A stretch of DNA of 41,286 bases from Eggerthellaceae bacterium (lineage in GTDB: Bacteria; Actinomycetota; Coriobacteriia; Coriobacteriales; Eggerthellaceae), in NCBI GenBank assembly GCA_017434045.1, contig JAFRGA010000064.1, positions 1 to 41,286 of the forward strand. Reading direction: 5' to 3'. Numbering within the stretch: position 1 is the stretch's first letter; every line of letters begins with the position of its first letter. Both the position numbers and the translations under genes were made by a program. The notes under the pieces were generated by a model, which searched no databases, was not told the DNA's origin, and saw only the letters and a list, made by a program, of their open reading frames with translations. This document shows positions 1 through 7,632 of the stretch, piece by piece.

Positions 1-47
1 ACATGAAGAGCCACGGCTTTGAAGATGGGCATGCTACATGTCCAGCC

Positions 48-251
48 TCAAGAGGATTCGATGAGGCCATTCCCCGGATTAGCTAACCGGGGGATGGCCG
101 CTTTTGCCACTTGACGCCTCGATGAACATATGAGGTTTGTGCCTCTGCGCTTGTTCCAATCGAGAAACAGCGCATAGGCGTCGTCAACGCCCACCTGATC
201 CTCGCGAGCGCTTGCCGCCAATTCTCCCAAGTGCAGTTCGTCATCAAGCAT
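48..251 (-). CDS. Possible small hypothetical protein (67 aa)
   Basis: An ATG-started frame begins five bases after the stop of the muramidase gene. The first 45 residues are acidic and look protein-like (MLDDELHLGELAAS...), with only a weak GGGTAGG ribosome-binding site. The last third runs through the strong hairpin at 65-99, which argues against it. I recognise no domain. It may be chance. Confidence 0.22.
   Translation of the reverse strand: MLDDELHLGELAASAREDQVGVDDAYALFLDWNKRRGTNLICSSRRQVAKAAIPRLANPGNGLIESS
65..99 (+). terminator. Terminator-like hairpin of an off-window plus-strand gene
   Basis: A long stem (GGCCAT..CCCCGG paired with CCGGGG..ATGGCC, arms about 65-77 and 88-99) is followed by a short T run at 102-105 on the plus strand. 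On the minus strand no T run follows the stem. It therefore fits termination of a transcript entering from the left edge better than termination of the muramidase gene at 257. Bases 1-64 hold no gene I can name; a short plus-strand frame stays open to a TAA at 84-86 but this lies inside the hairpin. Confidence 0.5.
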
Positions 252-256
252 GTTGC

Positions 257-1441
257 CTACCCGATTACCTCAGAAAGGTCGATGTTCATATCTACGGCGG
301 CATCTATTCCATCAACCCAGCCGCCATTTGCGTACTGCCACATCACGATGTCGACATTCGGCCTCGGAACGGGCGTGTCGTACTCTGCCCACCAAATGGA
401 GTGGTTTTCGAGCGTTTTGTAATGATACAGGTCCAAATCGTAATAATTGCCATAGATCAACGAGCGGTATCCGGCTTCTTCAATGCGTTTGCAGAACGCA
501 TCGGCAATCTCGGTCATGGTATCTTTTCCCAAGCCTACTGCGCGCGGAACGAGCACGCCCGGCACCGCCTCTTCGAAATCAAACGCCACTGGATACTCGA
601 GCTGGGTTCCACCGAGCTGCTTGATTACGAACTCCGCCTCCTCTCGGGCTTCTTTTGCGTTGACCGCCTGAGAGAAGAAATACACACCGCATTTGACGCC
701 CGCTTTCTTGGCACCGGCGAGGTTCTCCTGGAAGCGCGCGTCTGTGAAGAGCTCCCCCTCGGTCGCACCTCGATACCCCAGGCGAATCATCGCGTAATCG
801 ATCCCGTCGTTTGCCACGGCTTTCCAATCGATTTCGTCTTGGTTCTCGGAAACGTCAATGCCGAGATACGACCTGACCTTGCCGTTGTCGATATATACGT
901 AGCGCTCGCTGGACGTATCGAGATTCGCCCAATCAAACGGGCTCTCGTAGTAGAAATCCAGCTCACCATCGTAATCCCCCGTCATTGTCGGAACGCATGA
1001 CCTGATGGCGACGAGCAGAATCACCGCCAAGGCTGCAACCGCGGCCACCCCTACGATATAGACGGCATTGCTTGCTATGAGCTCTGCAAGGTTCATCTTG
1101 GCGGGGGCTTTAGCAGGCTCAAGCACCTTATGCGAAGCATGGCGGCCAGCGTTGGCCGTTCTACCAGAGTTTCGATGTGCCGATTTCCGCGAAGCACGGG
1201 GTCTGGCATTAGCTGATTTACCAGGGTTTTGTTGCAGCTCCTCCCGCGAAGCAGAGGAGCTGGCGTTGGCTGGTCTGTCGGAGCTTTGCTGCGCCGCCTT
1301 CCGCGCACGGAGAAGGCTGGAGGCATCCGATGCTGCTTGGTCTATATCTTCGCGACGAGCGCCGCTGGTATGTGCGCTCCAAGGCCTTGGTGGGCCCTCC
1401 AAGTCTTGCACTTTTCTGTTATACCTGTCGCGCTGTGCCAA
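257..1441 (-). CDS. Membrane-anchored GH25 muramidase (lysozyme)
   Basis: Predicted peptidoglycan muramidase of glycoside hydrolase family 25, displayed on the outer face of the membrane. I place the start at a TTG (1441) because CAGGAGG sits five bases upstream; the frame is open to an ATG at 1528, but that would overlap the divergent queF start. From this start the protein is 394 aa. Residues 1-46 are charged and cytoplasmic; 47-103 are three degenerate 19-residue Ser/Ala/Arg repeats; about 124-148 is one hydrophobic segment followed by RSC; 190-394 is the catalytic domain. Family hallmarks are YLGIDVSENQ with Asp196, the catalytic pair in YPVAFDFEE (Asp288, Glu290), IWWAEYD, MWQYA and a final VDMNIDL. 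The long basic N-terminal cytoplasmic part before the anchor is unusual for GH25 enzymes. No terminator with a T run was found after the stop. Confidence 0.9.
   Translation of the reverse strand: MAQRDRYNRKVQDLEGPPRPWSAHTSGARREDIDQAASDASSLLRARKAAQQSSDRPANASSSASREELQQNPGKSANARPRASRKSAHRNSGRTANAGRHASHKVLEPAKAPAKMNLAELIASNAVYIVGVAAVAALAVILLVAIRSCVPTMTGDYDGELDFYYESPFDWANLDTSSERYVYIDNGKVRSYLGIDVSENQDEIDWKAVANDGIDYAMIRLGYRGATEGELFTDARFQENLAGAKKAGVKCGVYFFSQAVNAKEAREEAEFVIKQLGGTQLEYPVAFDFEEAVPGVLVPRAVGLGKDTMTEIADAFCKRIEEAGYRSLIYGNYYDLDLYHYKTLENHSIWWAEYDTPVPRPNVDIVMWQYANGGWVDGIDAAVDMNIDLSEVIG
1133..1303 (-). repeat. Three 57-bp degenerate coding repeats in the muramidase
   Basis: The coding sequence holds three successive 19-residue units, each ending in Ala-Ser (RKAAQQSSDRPANASSSAS, then REELQQNP..., then RKSAHRNSG...). 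DNA similarity is low but visible in the recurring GCGTTGGC-like and CGCGAAGCA segments. They lie on the cytoplasmic side of the predicted membrane anchor. Confidence 0.7.
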
Positions 1442-1511
1442 ACCATCCTCCTGAATGCCTTCTGGGTTATCATAGCGTATGTTCAAATTCACTCGGCTGA
1501 TGAGGTGACCC

Positions 1512-1994
1512 ATGGGCAACCACGACAACCTGACGATTCTCGGTGCGAAGACGCCGATTCCCGCAGATTACGATCCCTCGGTTCTCGAGGCGTTTGAGAA
1601 CGCCCATCCCAACCGCGACTACCTGGTCACATTGCGCTGTCCCGAATTTACGACGCTCTGCCCCATAACCGGCCAACCCGATTTCGGGACGATGCTTATC
1701 AACTACATCCCCGACAAGTTGATGGTCGAGAGCAAGTCGCTGAAACTGTACCTGTTCAGCTTCCGCAACCACGGCGACTTCCACGAGGACGTCACGAACA
1801 TCATCATGAACGACTTGATAGAGCTCATGCAGCCGAAGTACATCGAGGTGAAAGGCCTGTTCGTCCCAAGGGGCGGCATCGCCATCCACCCATACGCCAA
1901 CTGGGCGAACCCCAAGTTCGGTTACGCCGAGCTCGCTGCCGAGCGCTTGTTCGGCCAATTGGGAGACCTTGGCCAAGCTGACAATACGCGCTAA
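1512..1994 (+). CDS. queF: NADPH-dependent 7-cyano-7-deazaguanine (preQ0) reductase
   Basis: QueF reduces preQ0 to preQ1 in queuosine biosynthesis, a cytoplasmic NADPH-dependent nitrile reduction. The 160-residue length fits the short, single-domain YkvM-type QueF. Visible family marks are the thioimide-forming cysteine in [11 protein letters not shown] (Cys50, with Asp57 beyond), the [13 protein letters not shown]ueF signature (73-85) and the HGDFHED substrate-binding segment (87-93). Start ATG has GAGGTG four bases upstream. It faces away from the muramidase with only about 70 bases between the two starts. The queuosine-precursor transporter at 3738-4430 is nearby on the other strand; no other que biosynthesis gene is in the window, so preQ0 synthesis genes must be elsewhere or absent. 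Confidence 0.97.
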   Translation: MGNHDNLTILGAKTPIPADYDPSVLEAFENAHPNRDYLVTLRCPEFTTLCPITGQPDFGTMLINYIPDKLMVESKSLKLYLFSFRNHGDFHEDVTNIIMNDLIELMQPKYIEVKGLFVPRGGIAIHPYANWANPKFGYAELAAERLFGQLGDLGQADNTR

Positions 1995-2089
1995 CGCCAC
2001 GTCGGAAGCCTTTTCGGCACGATTCCAATTTTCAATCGTCCTCTAGAGCATTCCCTGGAGCCCGGCAGCAACTCCACGCTTTTGCAAGA

Positions 2090-2109
2090 GGGGGCGCCGA
2101 AGCGCCCCC
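2090..2109 (-). terminator. Hairpin between convergent queF and YARHG gene
   Basis: A perfect 8-bp stem GGGGGCGC/GCGCCCCC with a CGAA loop (TTCG tetraloop on the minus strand) lies between the convergent 3' ends. The T-rich stretch after it is poor on both strands (TCTTGC on minus). It may end both transcripts. Confidence 0.65.
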
Positions 2110-2145
2110 AAGCTACTCAAAAGCCTCTTATGAAGTAGTTAACGG

Positions 2146-3012
2146 CTAGATGTGGTTCGACCCACGCTCTTTCTCGATCTCGAGCATAGTTGCTGCATTC
2201 CTCGTCTCGATGGAGTTCAGGTCACCTGAATGGTACCTATCCCACTCGTCCGGCGAATAACGGTACACGTACCACGACTTGCCGTTGAAGTAATTCTGCA
2301 GATACGGATCCCTGAACCCGCGGCCATGACGGGCGAAGATCTCGGTGCGGGCGAGCCACAGCGTGTCGGTGCTGTATTCCTGCAGCTCGCTCTTCGACAT
2401 CTCGCGTACGTTGCTGTCGTAGATCACTTCAGACGAGTCCGTGGAAGGAGCAGGTTGTGGAGCCGGAGTGACATTCTGCTGCTGTTGCTGCTGGAGCGCA
2501 GCCCCGTTCTGGTTGGTCGCGCCAGTGGCCGTACCACCCGTCGTGCCGGCCGAGGCGGCGCTTCCGCTCGCTGCGTTGGCAGCGCTCGCCGAAGAAGCAG
2601 ACGCGCTCTTCGAAGACGACGTAGTGGACGTGGAAGCAGAAGCGGACGACGTGCTGCTCGAGGTGGGCTCGGACGAGGTGGACGCTTCGGAGCTCGTCGT
2701 GGAAATGCTCATGCCAGCGGGAGTGCCACCGCCCTTCGACGGGTCGGGGTTGGGGTTCAACGCGAACATGGCAAGCGCCACGATTGCCGCGAGGACGGCA
2801 ATGGCAGCGATAACGAACACGACGATTCCGCCACCGCCACGCTTCGGGGCGGGCTCGAATGTCTTAACGTTACGCGGCGCAGCTGAACCGACACCGGCCG
2901 GCGTGCTGCCCACCTGATTCGAAGCCGTCTTGTTCGACGTCTGCATGGCTCCGCATCTTATGCAGAACACAGCACCGTCTTTGATCTCATGACCACATTC
3001 GACACAACGCAT
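2146..3012 (-). CDS. Zinc-ribbon, single-pass membrane protein with YARHG domain
   Basis: A 288-residue protein of unknown function. The start is ATG 3012, with AAGGAGG correctly placed; an upstream in-frame ATG at 3063 lacks one. Residues 1-22 form a zinc ribbon (MRCVECGHEI...FCIRCGAM, Cys3, 6, 17, 20). A hydrophobic segment follows (GGGGIVVFVIAAIAVLAAIV, about 58-82). Then comes a roughly 110-residue Ser/Thr/Ala/Gly/Gln linker with a run of six glutamines, and finally a C-terminal YARHG domain (LARTEIFARHGRGF, then YFNGKSWY). The layout suggests a cytoplasmic ribbon and an extracytoplasmic YARHG domain on a flexible stalk. YARHG domains occur in extracellular bacterial proteins of unknown role; I do not assign a substrate. 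Repeat island 1 lies just upstream. Confidence 0.85.
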   Translation of the reverse strand: MRCVECGHEIKDGAVFCIRCGAMQTSNKTASNQVGSTPAGVGSAAPRNVKTFEPAPKRGGGGIVVFVIAAIAVLAAIVALAMFALNPNPDPSKGGGTPAGMSISTTSSEASTSSEPTSSSTSSASASTSTTSSSKSASASSASAANAASGSAASAGTTGGTATGATNQNGAALQQQQQQNVTPAPQPAPSTDSSEVIYDSNVREMSKSELQEYSTDTLWLARTEIFARHGRGFRDPYLQNYFNGKSWYVYRYSPDEWDRYHSGDLNSIETRNAATMLEIEKERGSNHI

Positions 3013-3157
3013 GAGCGCCTCCTTTGACGATAGATGCAATAAGTATACTTTGAAAAGCCCCAATACATTATGTTTTTATGAGGTAACCACAATCGCCCTC
3101 ATGTACCAGGAAGACTTGGCACGAGCCAGGGCCTTGCATCGGGTTTTCGCAAATCGC

Positions 3158-3386
3158 CCGCCCGGCCCGCATTCGGCCCGCCTCGCGCTCATTCCGCGCC
3201 CCAACCGCGCAAGCGAAGGCGGCATCCAGAGCGACTTACTGGCAGTGCACCTCGGGGTTCCCGACTGCGCTACGCGCATTCGGGAAATAGTCCTGGAAGA
3301 ATGCACGGGGGCAAGCTGAAGCTTGCCCGTCCTCGCTGAGAACAGCCCACTGGGCTGTTCTCCGGGCGCTCGGACCTTGCGGGTAT
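3158..3386 (+). repeat. Repeat family A, copy 1 (island 1)
   Basis: The copy starts near CCGCCCGGCC and ends at GACCTTGCGGGTAT. It matches 11463-11630 directly and 19938-20110 in reverse orientation. It carries two perfect hairpins: GGGCAAGCT/AGCTTGCCC at 3309-3328, and a 12-bp stem GAGAACAGCCCA/TGGGCTGTTCTC at 3338-3362. No protein-like frame is convincing, although antisense frames stay open through it. There is no T run after the hairpins, so it does not look like a simple terminator. Confidence 0.85.
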
Positions 3387-3485
3387 CACCGCCTTCTTGA
3401 AGGCGCGGTTGTTTCGCGGGCTCAAGGGGGGCCTCATGCAGGTTGGGCGGGTAGATTTGTCAAGATACTGTAGAATCCTCTCGCC

Positions 3486-3598
3486 AGGTCGTCCGACCGA
3501 AGGGGTGAGCCGCTTCCGAAGGCGGGAAGCGAGGTGGCGTGCGAATTGGGGCATTACCGCCGGAGGGCTGTAGGCGAACCCCTTCGGTCGGGCGACCT
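3486..3598 (+). repeat. Repeat family B, copy 1: 113-bp element with inverted ends
   Basis: The ends are inverted repeats of about 26 bp (AGGTCGTCCGACCGAAGGGG at the left; the right arm reads ACCCCTTCGGTCGGGCGACCT). The interior carries CGCTTCCGAAGGCGGG and ATTACCGCCGGAGGG. Further copies are at 20161-20271 and about 33641-33751. No open frame is meaningful inside. The structure is MITE- or REP-like. Confidence 0.8.
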
Positions 3599-3680
3599 GC
3601 CAAAGGGGCTGTAGGCGAACCCCTTCGGTCGGGCGACCTGCCAAAGGGGCTGTAGGCGAACCCCTTCGGCCGGGCGACCA
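3565..3680 (+). repeat. 41-bp tandem repeat of the family B right arm, three units
   Basis: Units begin with GGGCTGTAGGCGAACCCC at 3565, 3606 and 3647 (period 41). The first two are joined by CCTGCCAAAG, and the third ends in CGGCCGGGCGACC. The first unit is the right arm of the family B element. There are no unique spacers, so it is not a CRISPR array. The whole stretch 3064-3737 is non-coding repeat island 1. Confidence 0.85.
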
Positions 3681-3737
3681 GGCATGCTGGATGGGCAGGT
3701 GATTAACTGAAGACGCTAGTACTCCCGATAAAGGCAG

Positions 3738-4430
3738 TTACGCTAGCGCGGCCTTCGGGAGCTCCCGGCTGCCGGCATTGCGTGTAAGGAAGTAGAAAAC
3801 CGGCGTGTCGAGCAATGCGAGCACGAACTTGCAGCAGTACTGGCCCACCATCATAGCTGCAAGCTGGCCGATCATGGCGGCATCGAACAGCCATCCGAAA
3901 CCGATTCCAAAGGCTATGCCGATGAAGACGACCGTATCGATGAGCTGCGACGTCATTGTCGACGCATTGTTCCATATCCAACGGCTGCGCGCCGATCCTC
4001 CATCTGCAAGCACCTTGTTCCGAATCTTATGGAAGATGAACACGTCCCACGACTGCGCCAGGAGATAACCCGTCATGCTGGCGATGACGAACACGCCGTT
4101 CTGACCGAGGAGCATGTCGAACGAAGCCTGCATCCCGGCATCGGCTGCAGGAAGCGCCTGCGCCACAAGTATGAATACGAGTGCGAGCAGCTGGCATATG
4201 AAGCCGCCGAGCACGATGGTACGCGCCTCTTCACGTCCCCATATCTCCCCGACGACATCGGTCATCAGGAACGTCACGCAGTAGCAGATGACGGCGCTCG
4301 GAACGAGTATCGTACTTCCGAACAGGGGGATGCCGGTCTGCACGGTCTTAGCCGTGACAACGTTTGCAATAACGAGCGCCACAGCAAAGGCCATGGCGCA
4401 AATCATCAAGTTTGAATTCGTCTTCTTCAT
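3738..4430 (-). CDS. yhhQ: Queuosine-precursor transporter, VUT/YhhQ family
   Basis: A 230-residue integral membrane protein of the VUT (vitamin uptake transporter, COG1738/YhhQ) family, predicted to import queuosine precursors such as preQ0 or preQ1. There are six or seven hydrophobic segments. Family motifs are ANVVTAKTV near the N terminus, FLMTDVVGEIWG, SWDVFIFHKIRN and the conserved WIWNNASTMTSQLIDTVVF. The start ATG has AAGGA six bases upstream, and this AAGGA is the 3' end of a putative preQ1-I riboswitch. That independently supports the substrate assignment. The gene lies 1.7 kb from queF on the opposite strand. If preQ1 is imported, QueF would be bypassed; both routes appear available. 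Confidence 0.93.
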   Translation of the reverse strand: MKKTNSNLMICAMAFAVALVIANVVTAKTVQTGIPLFGSTILVPSAVICYCVTFLMTDVVGEIWGREEARTIVLGGFICQLLALVFILVAQALPAADAGMQASFDMLLGQNGVFVIASMTGYLLAQSWDVFIFHKIRNKVLADGGSARSRWIWNNASTMTSQLIDTVVFIGIAFGIGFGWLFDAAMIGQLAAMMVGQYCCKFVLALLDTPVFYFLTRNAGSRELPKAALA

Positions 4431-4436
4431 GTTGTG

Positions 4437-4473
4437 TCCTTAGTGTTTTTTAGGTTGGATGTTGCGAACAACC
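4437..4473 (-). promoter_or_regulatory. Putative preQ1-I riboswitch overlapping the yhhQ Shine-Dalgarno
   Basis: Read on the minus strand: stem 1 is GGTTG (4469-4473) pairing with CAACC (4453-4457), closing the loop TTCGCAACATC (4458-4468). An A-rich strand TAAAAAACACTAAGGA follows and ends in the ribosome-binding site. This is the H-type pseudoknot order of preQ1 class I aptamers (short stem, UUCGCA-type loop, A-rich tail, terminal AAGG that pairs with loop C residues). The ligand-bound fold would hide AAGGA, so control would be translational. A separate 6-bp stem CCCTGG/CCAGGG lies at 4474-4491. I have not folded it computationally. Confidence 0.75.
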
Positions 4474-4522
4474 CCCTGGTTGCGGCCAGGGACCGGTCGG
4501 ATTACTTCTATCTCAGATTGCC

Positions 4523-5182
4523 CTATTCGGCTTTCTTTGCATCGTCTGTCTCGGCTTGACCTTCCGGCTGCCCGTCCGGCGACGACTTGTCTCCCTTTCC
4601 AAACAGGCCCAGGAAGCCCTTCTTGGGTTTTTCAGCCTTCTCGGCCTCTTCCGCCTCCTTCTTTTCGGCGGCGGCCTTCTCCTGCTCGCGCATCTCGGCG
4701 CGCATCTTCTTCTGCTCTTTACGCGCCTCTTTTGACTTGTCGTTAGAGAGAGACGCGTTGAAAAGCCTGCGCGCCTTGCGAATCTTCCCCAAGTCGATCC
4801 AGAACGCGATGATGATCATCACGTATGCGATGATCATCAGGGCCATGGCCAGCTGGCCGAGATCCGTCCAGCTCTGAAGCGCAAACGAGCCCACCGTGCA
4901 GGCGATTGCGCTTCCGAGGCAAACCCACCACGCACGCCTCAGGCGCTTGTACTCATCTGTTTCCTCGAAACGGGCCTGCAGGGCGTTCGACTTCTGCGCG
5001 GCTTTGCGCTCCCTCTCGCGTGCCTCCGCCTTCTTCTGCTTCTTGGTCTTCGGCGCAGGCTCGCGCACGGTTGCAGCACGCTGGGCTTTCGGCTTCGCCG
5101 AAGCAGAGCTCTTGCGCGTCTTTCCCGTGCGCTTCTCGTCGGAGTTGCTGTAGCGCTCGTTCAGGGGATTTCGCTGTGTCAT
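4523..5182 (-). CDS. Basic two-membrane-segment protein of unknown function
   Basis: A 219-residue protein I do not recognise. Residues 1-70 are strongly basic and Ala/Lys/Arg-rich; then come two hydrophobic segments (AWWVCLGSAIACTVGSFAL and MALMIIAYVMIIIAFWIDL) separated by a short loop. A long charged helix follows (DKSKEARKEQKKMRAEMREQE..., probably coiled coil) and the tail is acidic. Both ends are expected in the cytoplasm. The start ATG lies only five bases after the purC stop, so it is probably co-transcribed and translationally coupled. The charged ends might bind nucleic acid or a partner protein, but nothing specific shows this. Confidence 0.8.
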   Translation of the reverse strand: MTQRNPLNERYSNSDEKRTGKTRKSSASAKPKAQRAATVREPAPKTKKQKKAEARERERKAAQKSNALQARFEETDEYKRLRRAWWVCLGSAIACTVGSFALQSWTDLGQLAMALMIIAYVMIIIAFWIDLGKIRKARRLFNASLSNDKSKEARKEQKKMRAEMREQEKAAAEKKEAEEAEKAEKPKKGFLGLFGKGDKSSPDGQPEGQAETDDAKKAE

Positions 5183-5187
5183 ATCGG

Positions 5188-6054
5188 TTAGAACTTCCTG
5201 CCGGTGATTTTCTCGTATGCCTGGACGTACTTCTCGGTCGTCTTCTCGATGACCTCTTGCGGCAGATGGGGCGGATTGCCGGTCCTATCCCAGTTGGCGG
5301 TCAGCCAATCGCGTACGAACTGCTTGTCGAAGCTGGGCTGGTCCGAACCGGGGGCATAGGTGTCACCAGGCCAGAATCGCGAGGAGTCGGGCGTGAGAAC
5401 CTCGTCTGCGAGGATGATCTTCCCGTTCAGGCGACCGAACTCGAATTTGGTGTCGGCGATGATGATGCCCTGTTTCTCGGCGTGGTCACGCGCTTTCGTG
5501 TACACCGCGAGGGACAGGTCCCTCAGAGCCGCCGCATCCTCTTCCCCTAGAATCTCGGCGCAACGTTCGAAGCTGATGTTCTCGTCATGATCGCCGATCT
5601 CGGCTTTCGTGGAGGGCGTGAAGATGGGCTCGGGAAGCTTCGACGAGTTCACAAGGCCCTCGGGCAGCTCGATGCCGCATACCGTGCCCTGACGGTTGTA
5701 TTCCTTCAATCCACTGCCCGCCAGGTAGCCCCTGACGATGCACTCGACGGGGAACATCTCCGCCTTGTTCACCAACATGAAGCGTCCCCGCAGGTAATCT
5801 GCATACGGATGGAACTGTTCGGGAAGGTCCGCGACGTCGGTCGATACCAGATGGTTCTCGACAACTCCGTCTAGAAGCTCGAACCAGAAGCACGAGATAC
5901 GGGTGAGAACCTCGCCCTTGCAGGGGATTTCGTCATCCAGGATATAATCGAACGCAGAGATCCGGTCCGTCGCCACGAGAAGAAGCTTATCGCCCAGATC
6001 ATATAAATCGCGCACCTTGCCCTGCGCGTCGGGCTTGATATCAATACCAGCCAT
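5188..6054 (-). CDS. purC: Phosphoribosylaminoimidazole-succinocarboxamide synthase
   Basis: SAICAR synthetase joins CAIR and aspartate using ATP in de novo purine synthesis. I choose ATG 6054 (288 aa) because AAGGAAGG lies five bases upstream; the frame extends to a TTG at 6078 without a ribosome site. Motifs are GKVRDLYDL (N-terminal nucleotide loop), ATDRISAFDYIL, CIVRGYLAGSGLKEY, FTPSTKAEIGDHDENIS, IIADTKFEFG and ILADEVLTPDSSRFW. The family length is normal. It follows the histidine kinase gene by 39 bases and precedes the basic membrane protein by five. purB is 4 kb away on the same strand; no other purine gene is in the window. Confidence 0.97.
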   Translation of the reverse strand: MAGIDIKPDAQGKVRDLYDLGDKLLLVATDRISAFDYILDDEIPCKGEVLTRISCFWFELLDGVVENHLVSTDVADLPEQFHPYADYLRGRFMLVNKAEMFPVECIVRGYLAGSGLKEYNRQGTVCGIELPEGLVNSSKLPEPIFTPSTKAEIGDHDENISFERCAEILGEEDAAALRDLSLAVYTKARDHAEKQGIIIADTKFEFGRLNGKIILADEVLTPDSSRFWPGDTYAPGSDQPSFDKQFVRDWLTANWDRTGNPPHLPQEVIEKTTEKYVQAYEKITGRKF

Positions 6055-6093
6055 ACAAGCCTTCCTTCGGTTTTCCAACCTGCCTATTGTAAT

Positions 6094-7629
6094 CTAACGG
6101 GATATTTTGGCAATACGGCCCGTTTGGCGGCTGCTCTTGCGCCGATGGCCCGCCTCGTCGCACAGCGGAATGTGGATGGTGAAGCACGCTCCTTCGCCCT
6201 TGCGTCCTTCGACCTGCACCCATCCGTCGTGCCGCGCCACGATCTCCTTCACGACGGTCAGGCCGATGCCCAAGCCGCCGCTCTCGCGACCGCGTCCCGA
6301 ATCGGCTCGCCAGAAACGCTGGAACACCATGCGCGCCTCGTCGGGCGTAAGCCCGATTCCCGTATCGCGAACCGAGATTTGCGCCATGGTTTCCCCGCGT
6401 TTCACGCGTACGTAGATGTGCCCGCCTTCGTCGGTGTAGCGTACGGCATTCGAGATGAGGTTGGCCGTCGCCTGACGGATGAGGTCGGGATCGCCCATGA
6501 CGAACACATTGGGATCGTACTTGTAATGGAGGGTCAAGCCGGACTCGGCAACATATGCCTCGTGAGTGGCAACGATCCCCGATACGACGTCTCCGACGTT
6601 CACGAGCTCGCGCTTGTTCGGGTTTGACCGGTTTTCCAGGCGAGACAGCTTCAGAAGCGAATCCACGAGGCGCGATAGCCTCATCACCTCGGAATCGACC
6701 GTTATGAGGCGTTCCTCGTCGACGGGCAACACCCCATCGACCATGGCCTCGACGGTCGCCTGTATCGCCATGAGGGGCGTGCGCAGCTCGTGAGCCACAT
6801 CGGTGGTCAGGCGCCGCTCGAGCTCCCTATCGCGTTCGATTGCCGCCGCCATGGCGTCGAACGTCTGACCGAGCTGGGAGATCTCGTCCTCGCCCTCCAT
6901 ATTGGTGCGCGCAGCTAGGTCACCTTCCTTCAAGGCGACCGCCGTGTCGGTCAAGGACTTGATCGGCTTCACGAGCGTACGCGCGAAGAAGTAGCCGAAT
7001 ATCGACGCCAGGAGAATGGCGACTATGGTGGCGAAGATCATGGCCTGGTAAGAGCGATCCCTGAATTCCTGATCGGCTGAACGCAACAGCTGGTCAGATC
7101 CGTACACCCACACGCGAACCGACCCCACGGCCTTGTTGTTCACGACAATGGGAGCGTGGGCCATGTTCTCCTTGCCTTCTGGCGGTGCAATCGAGGGCAT
7201 GGCAATGCCGGACTCCCCTTGAACGCGGGTGGTCGAGTCGAACAGGATGGCATTTTCGGCATCGACGACCTGCATGCCGACGCCCTGATACACGGCAACT
7301 GCATTTGCCGCCGGCTGCAACACGGATTCGTTGAACGTGCCCGCGTCCTTGTAGCGGGACGCGATGTGATCGGCCGTCGTTTCCGCGACGGCAATCATGT
7401 TGTCCTGCGTATACTCGTGGAAGTGTTGTTCCCATACGACCGAGACGACGCCGATCGCGACGAGCGCCGTCATGGCGGCGATGAGCGAGAAGGATATGGT
7501 CACGCGCGCAGCGTAGGACAGGTTGCGCCAGCCCGCACCCTTCTTGCGCCCCTCTTCGGCTTCGTGAAGCTCGTCTTCGTCAACCTCGGGTTGGGTATCA
7601 GTTTCTACGTTGGTTGCCACAATACACAC
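6094..7629 (-). CDS. OmpR-partner sensor histidine kinase
   Basis: A 511-residue membrane sensor kinase. Order: cytoplasmic acidic N terminus; membrane segment 43-65; extracytoplasmic sensor region about 66-195 (no Cys, no obvious PAS signature); membrane segment 196-216; HAMP 217-270; HisKA with phospho-accepting His280 in TTDVAHELRTPL; HATPase with N box NLISNAVRYTDEGG, DTGIGL and GGLGIGLTVVKEI. It starts with GTG three bases after the stop of the response regulator gene. No good ribosome site is visible, which suggests translational coupling. The signal sensed cannot be told from the sequence. Confidence 0.95.
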   Translation of the reverse strand: MCIVATNVETDTQPEVDEDELHEAEEGRKKGAGWRNLSYAARVTISFSLIAAMTALVAIGVVSVVWEQHFHEYTQDNMIAVAETTADHIASRYKDAGTFNESVLQPAANAVAVYQGVGMQVVDAENAILFDSTTRVQGESGIAMPSIAPPEGKENMAHAPIVVNNKAVGSVRVWVYGSDQLLRSADQEFRDRSYQAMIFATIVAILLASIFGYFFARTLVKPIKSLTDTAVALKEGDLAARTNMEGEDEISQLGQTFDAMAAAIERDRELERRLTTDVAHELRTPLMAIQATVEAMVDGVLPVDEERLITVDSEVMRLSRLVDSLLKLSRLENRSNPNKRELVNVGDVVSGIVATHEAYVAESGLTLHYKYDPNVFVMGDPDLIRQATANLISNAVRYTDEGGHIYVRVKRGETMAQISVRDTGIGLTPDEARMVFQRFWRADSGRGRESGGLGIGLTVVKEIVARHDGWVQVEGRKGEGACFTIHIPLCDEAGHRRKSSRQTGRIAKISR

Positions 7630-7632
7630 TAA

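Noticed and set aside
1..64. tRNA 3' end or partial gene at the left edge
   Set aside because: No T-loop or CCA-adjacent stem is found, and the only open frame ends inside a hairpin.
3309..3362. Simple rho-independent terminators in family A
   Set aside because: No T run follows either hairpin, and the hairpins recur in both orientations in several islands.
3270..3644. Minus-strand frame within repeat island 1
   Set aside because: It is made of family A and B repeat DNA with hairpins; no ribosome site, no domain.
3565..3680. CRISPR array
   Set aside because: Three units follow each other with no unique spacers; no cas genes.
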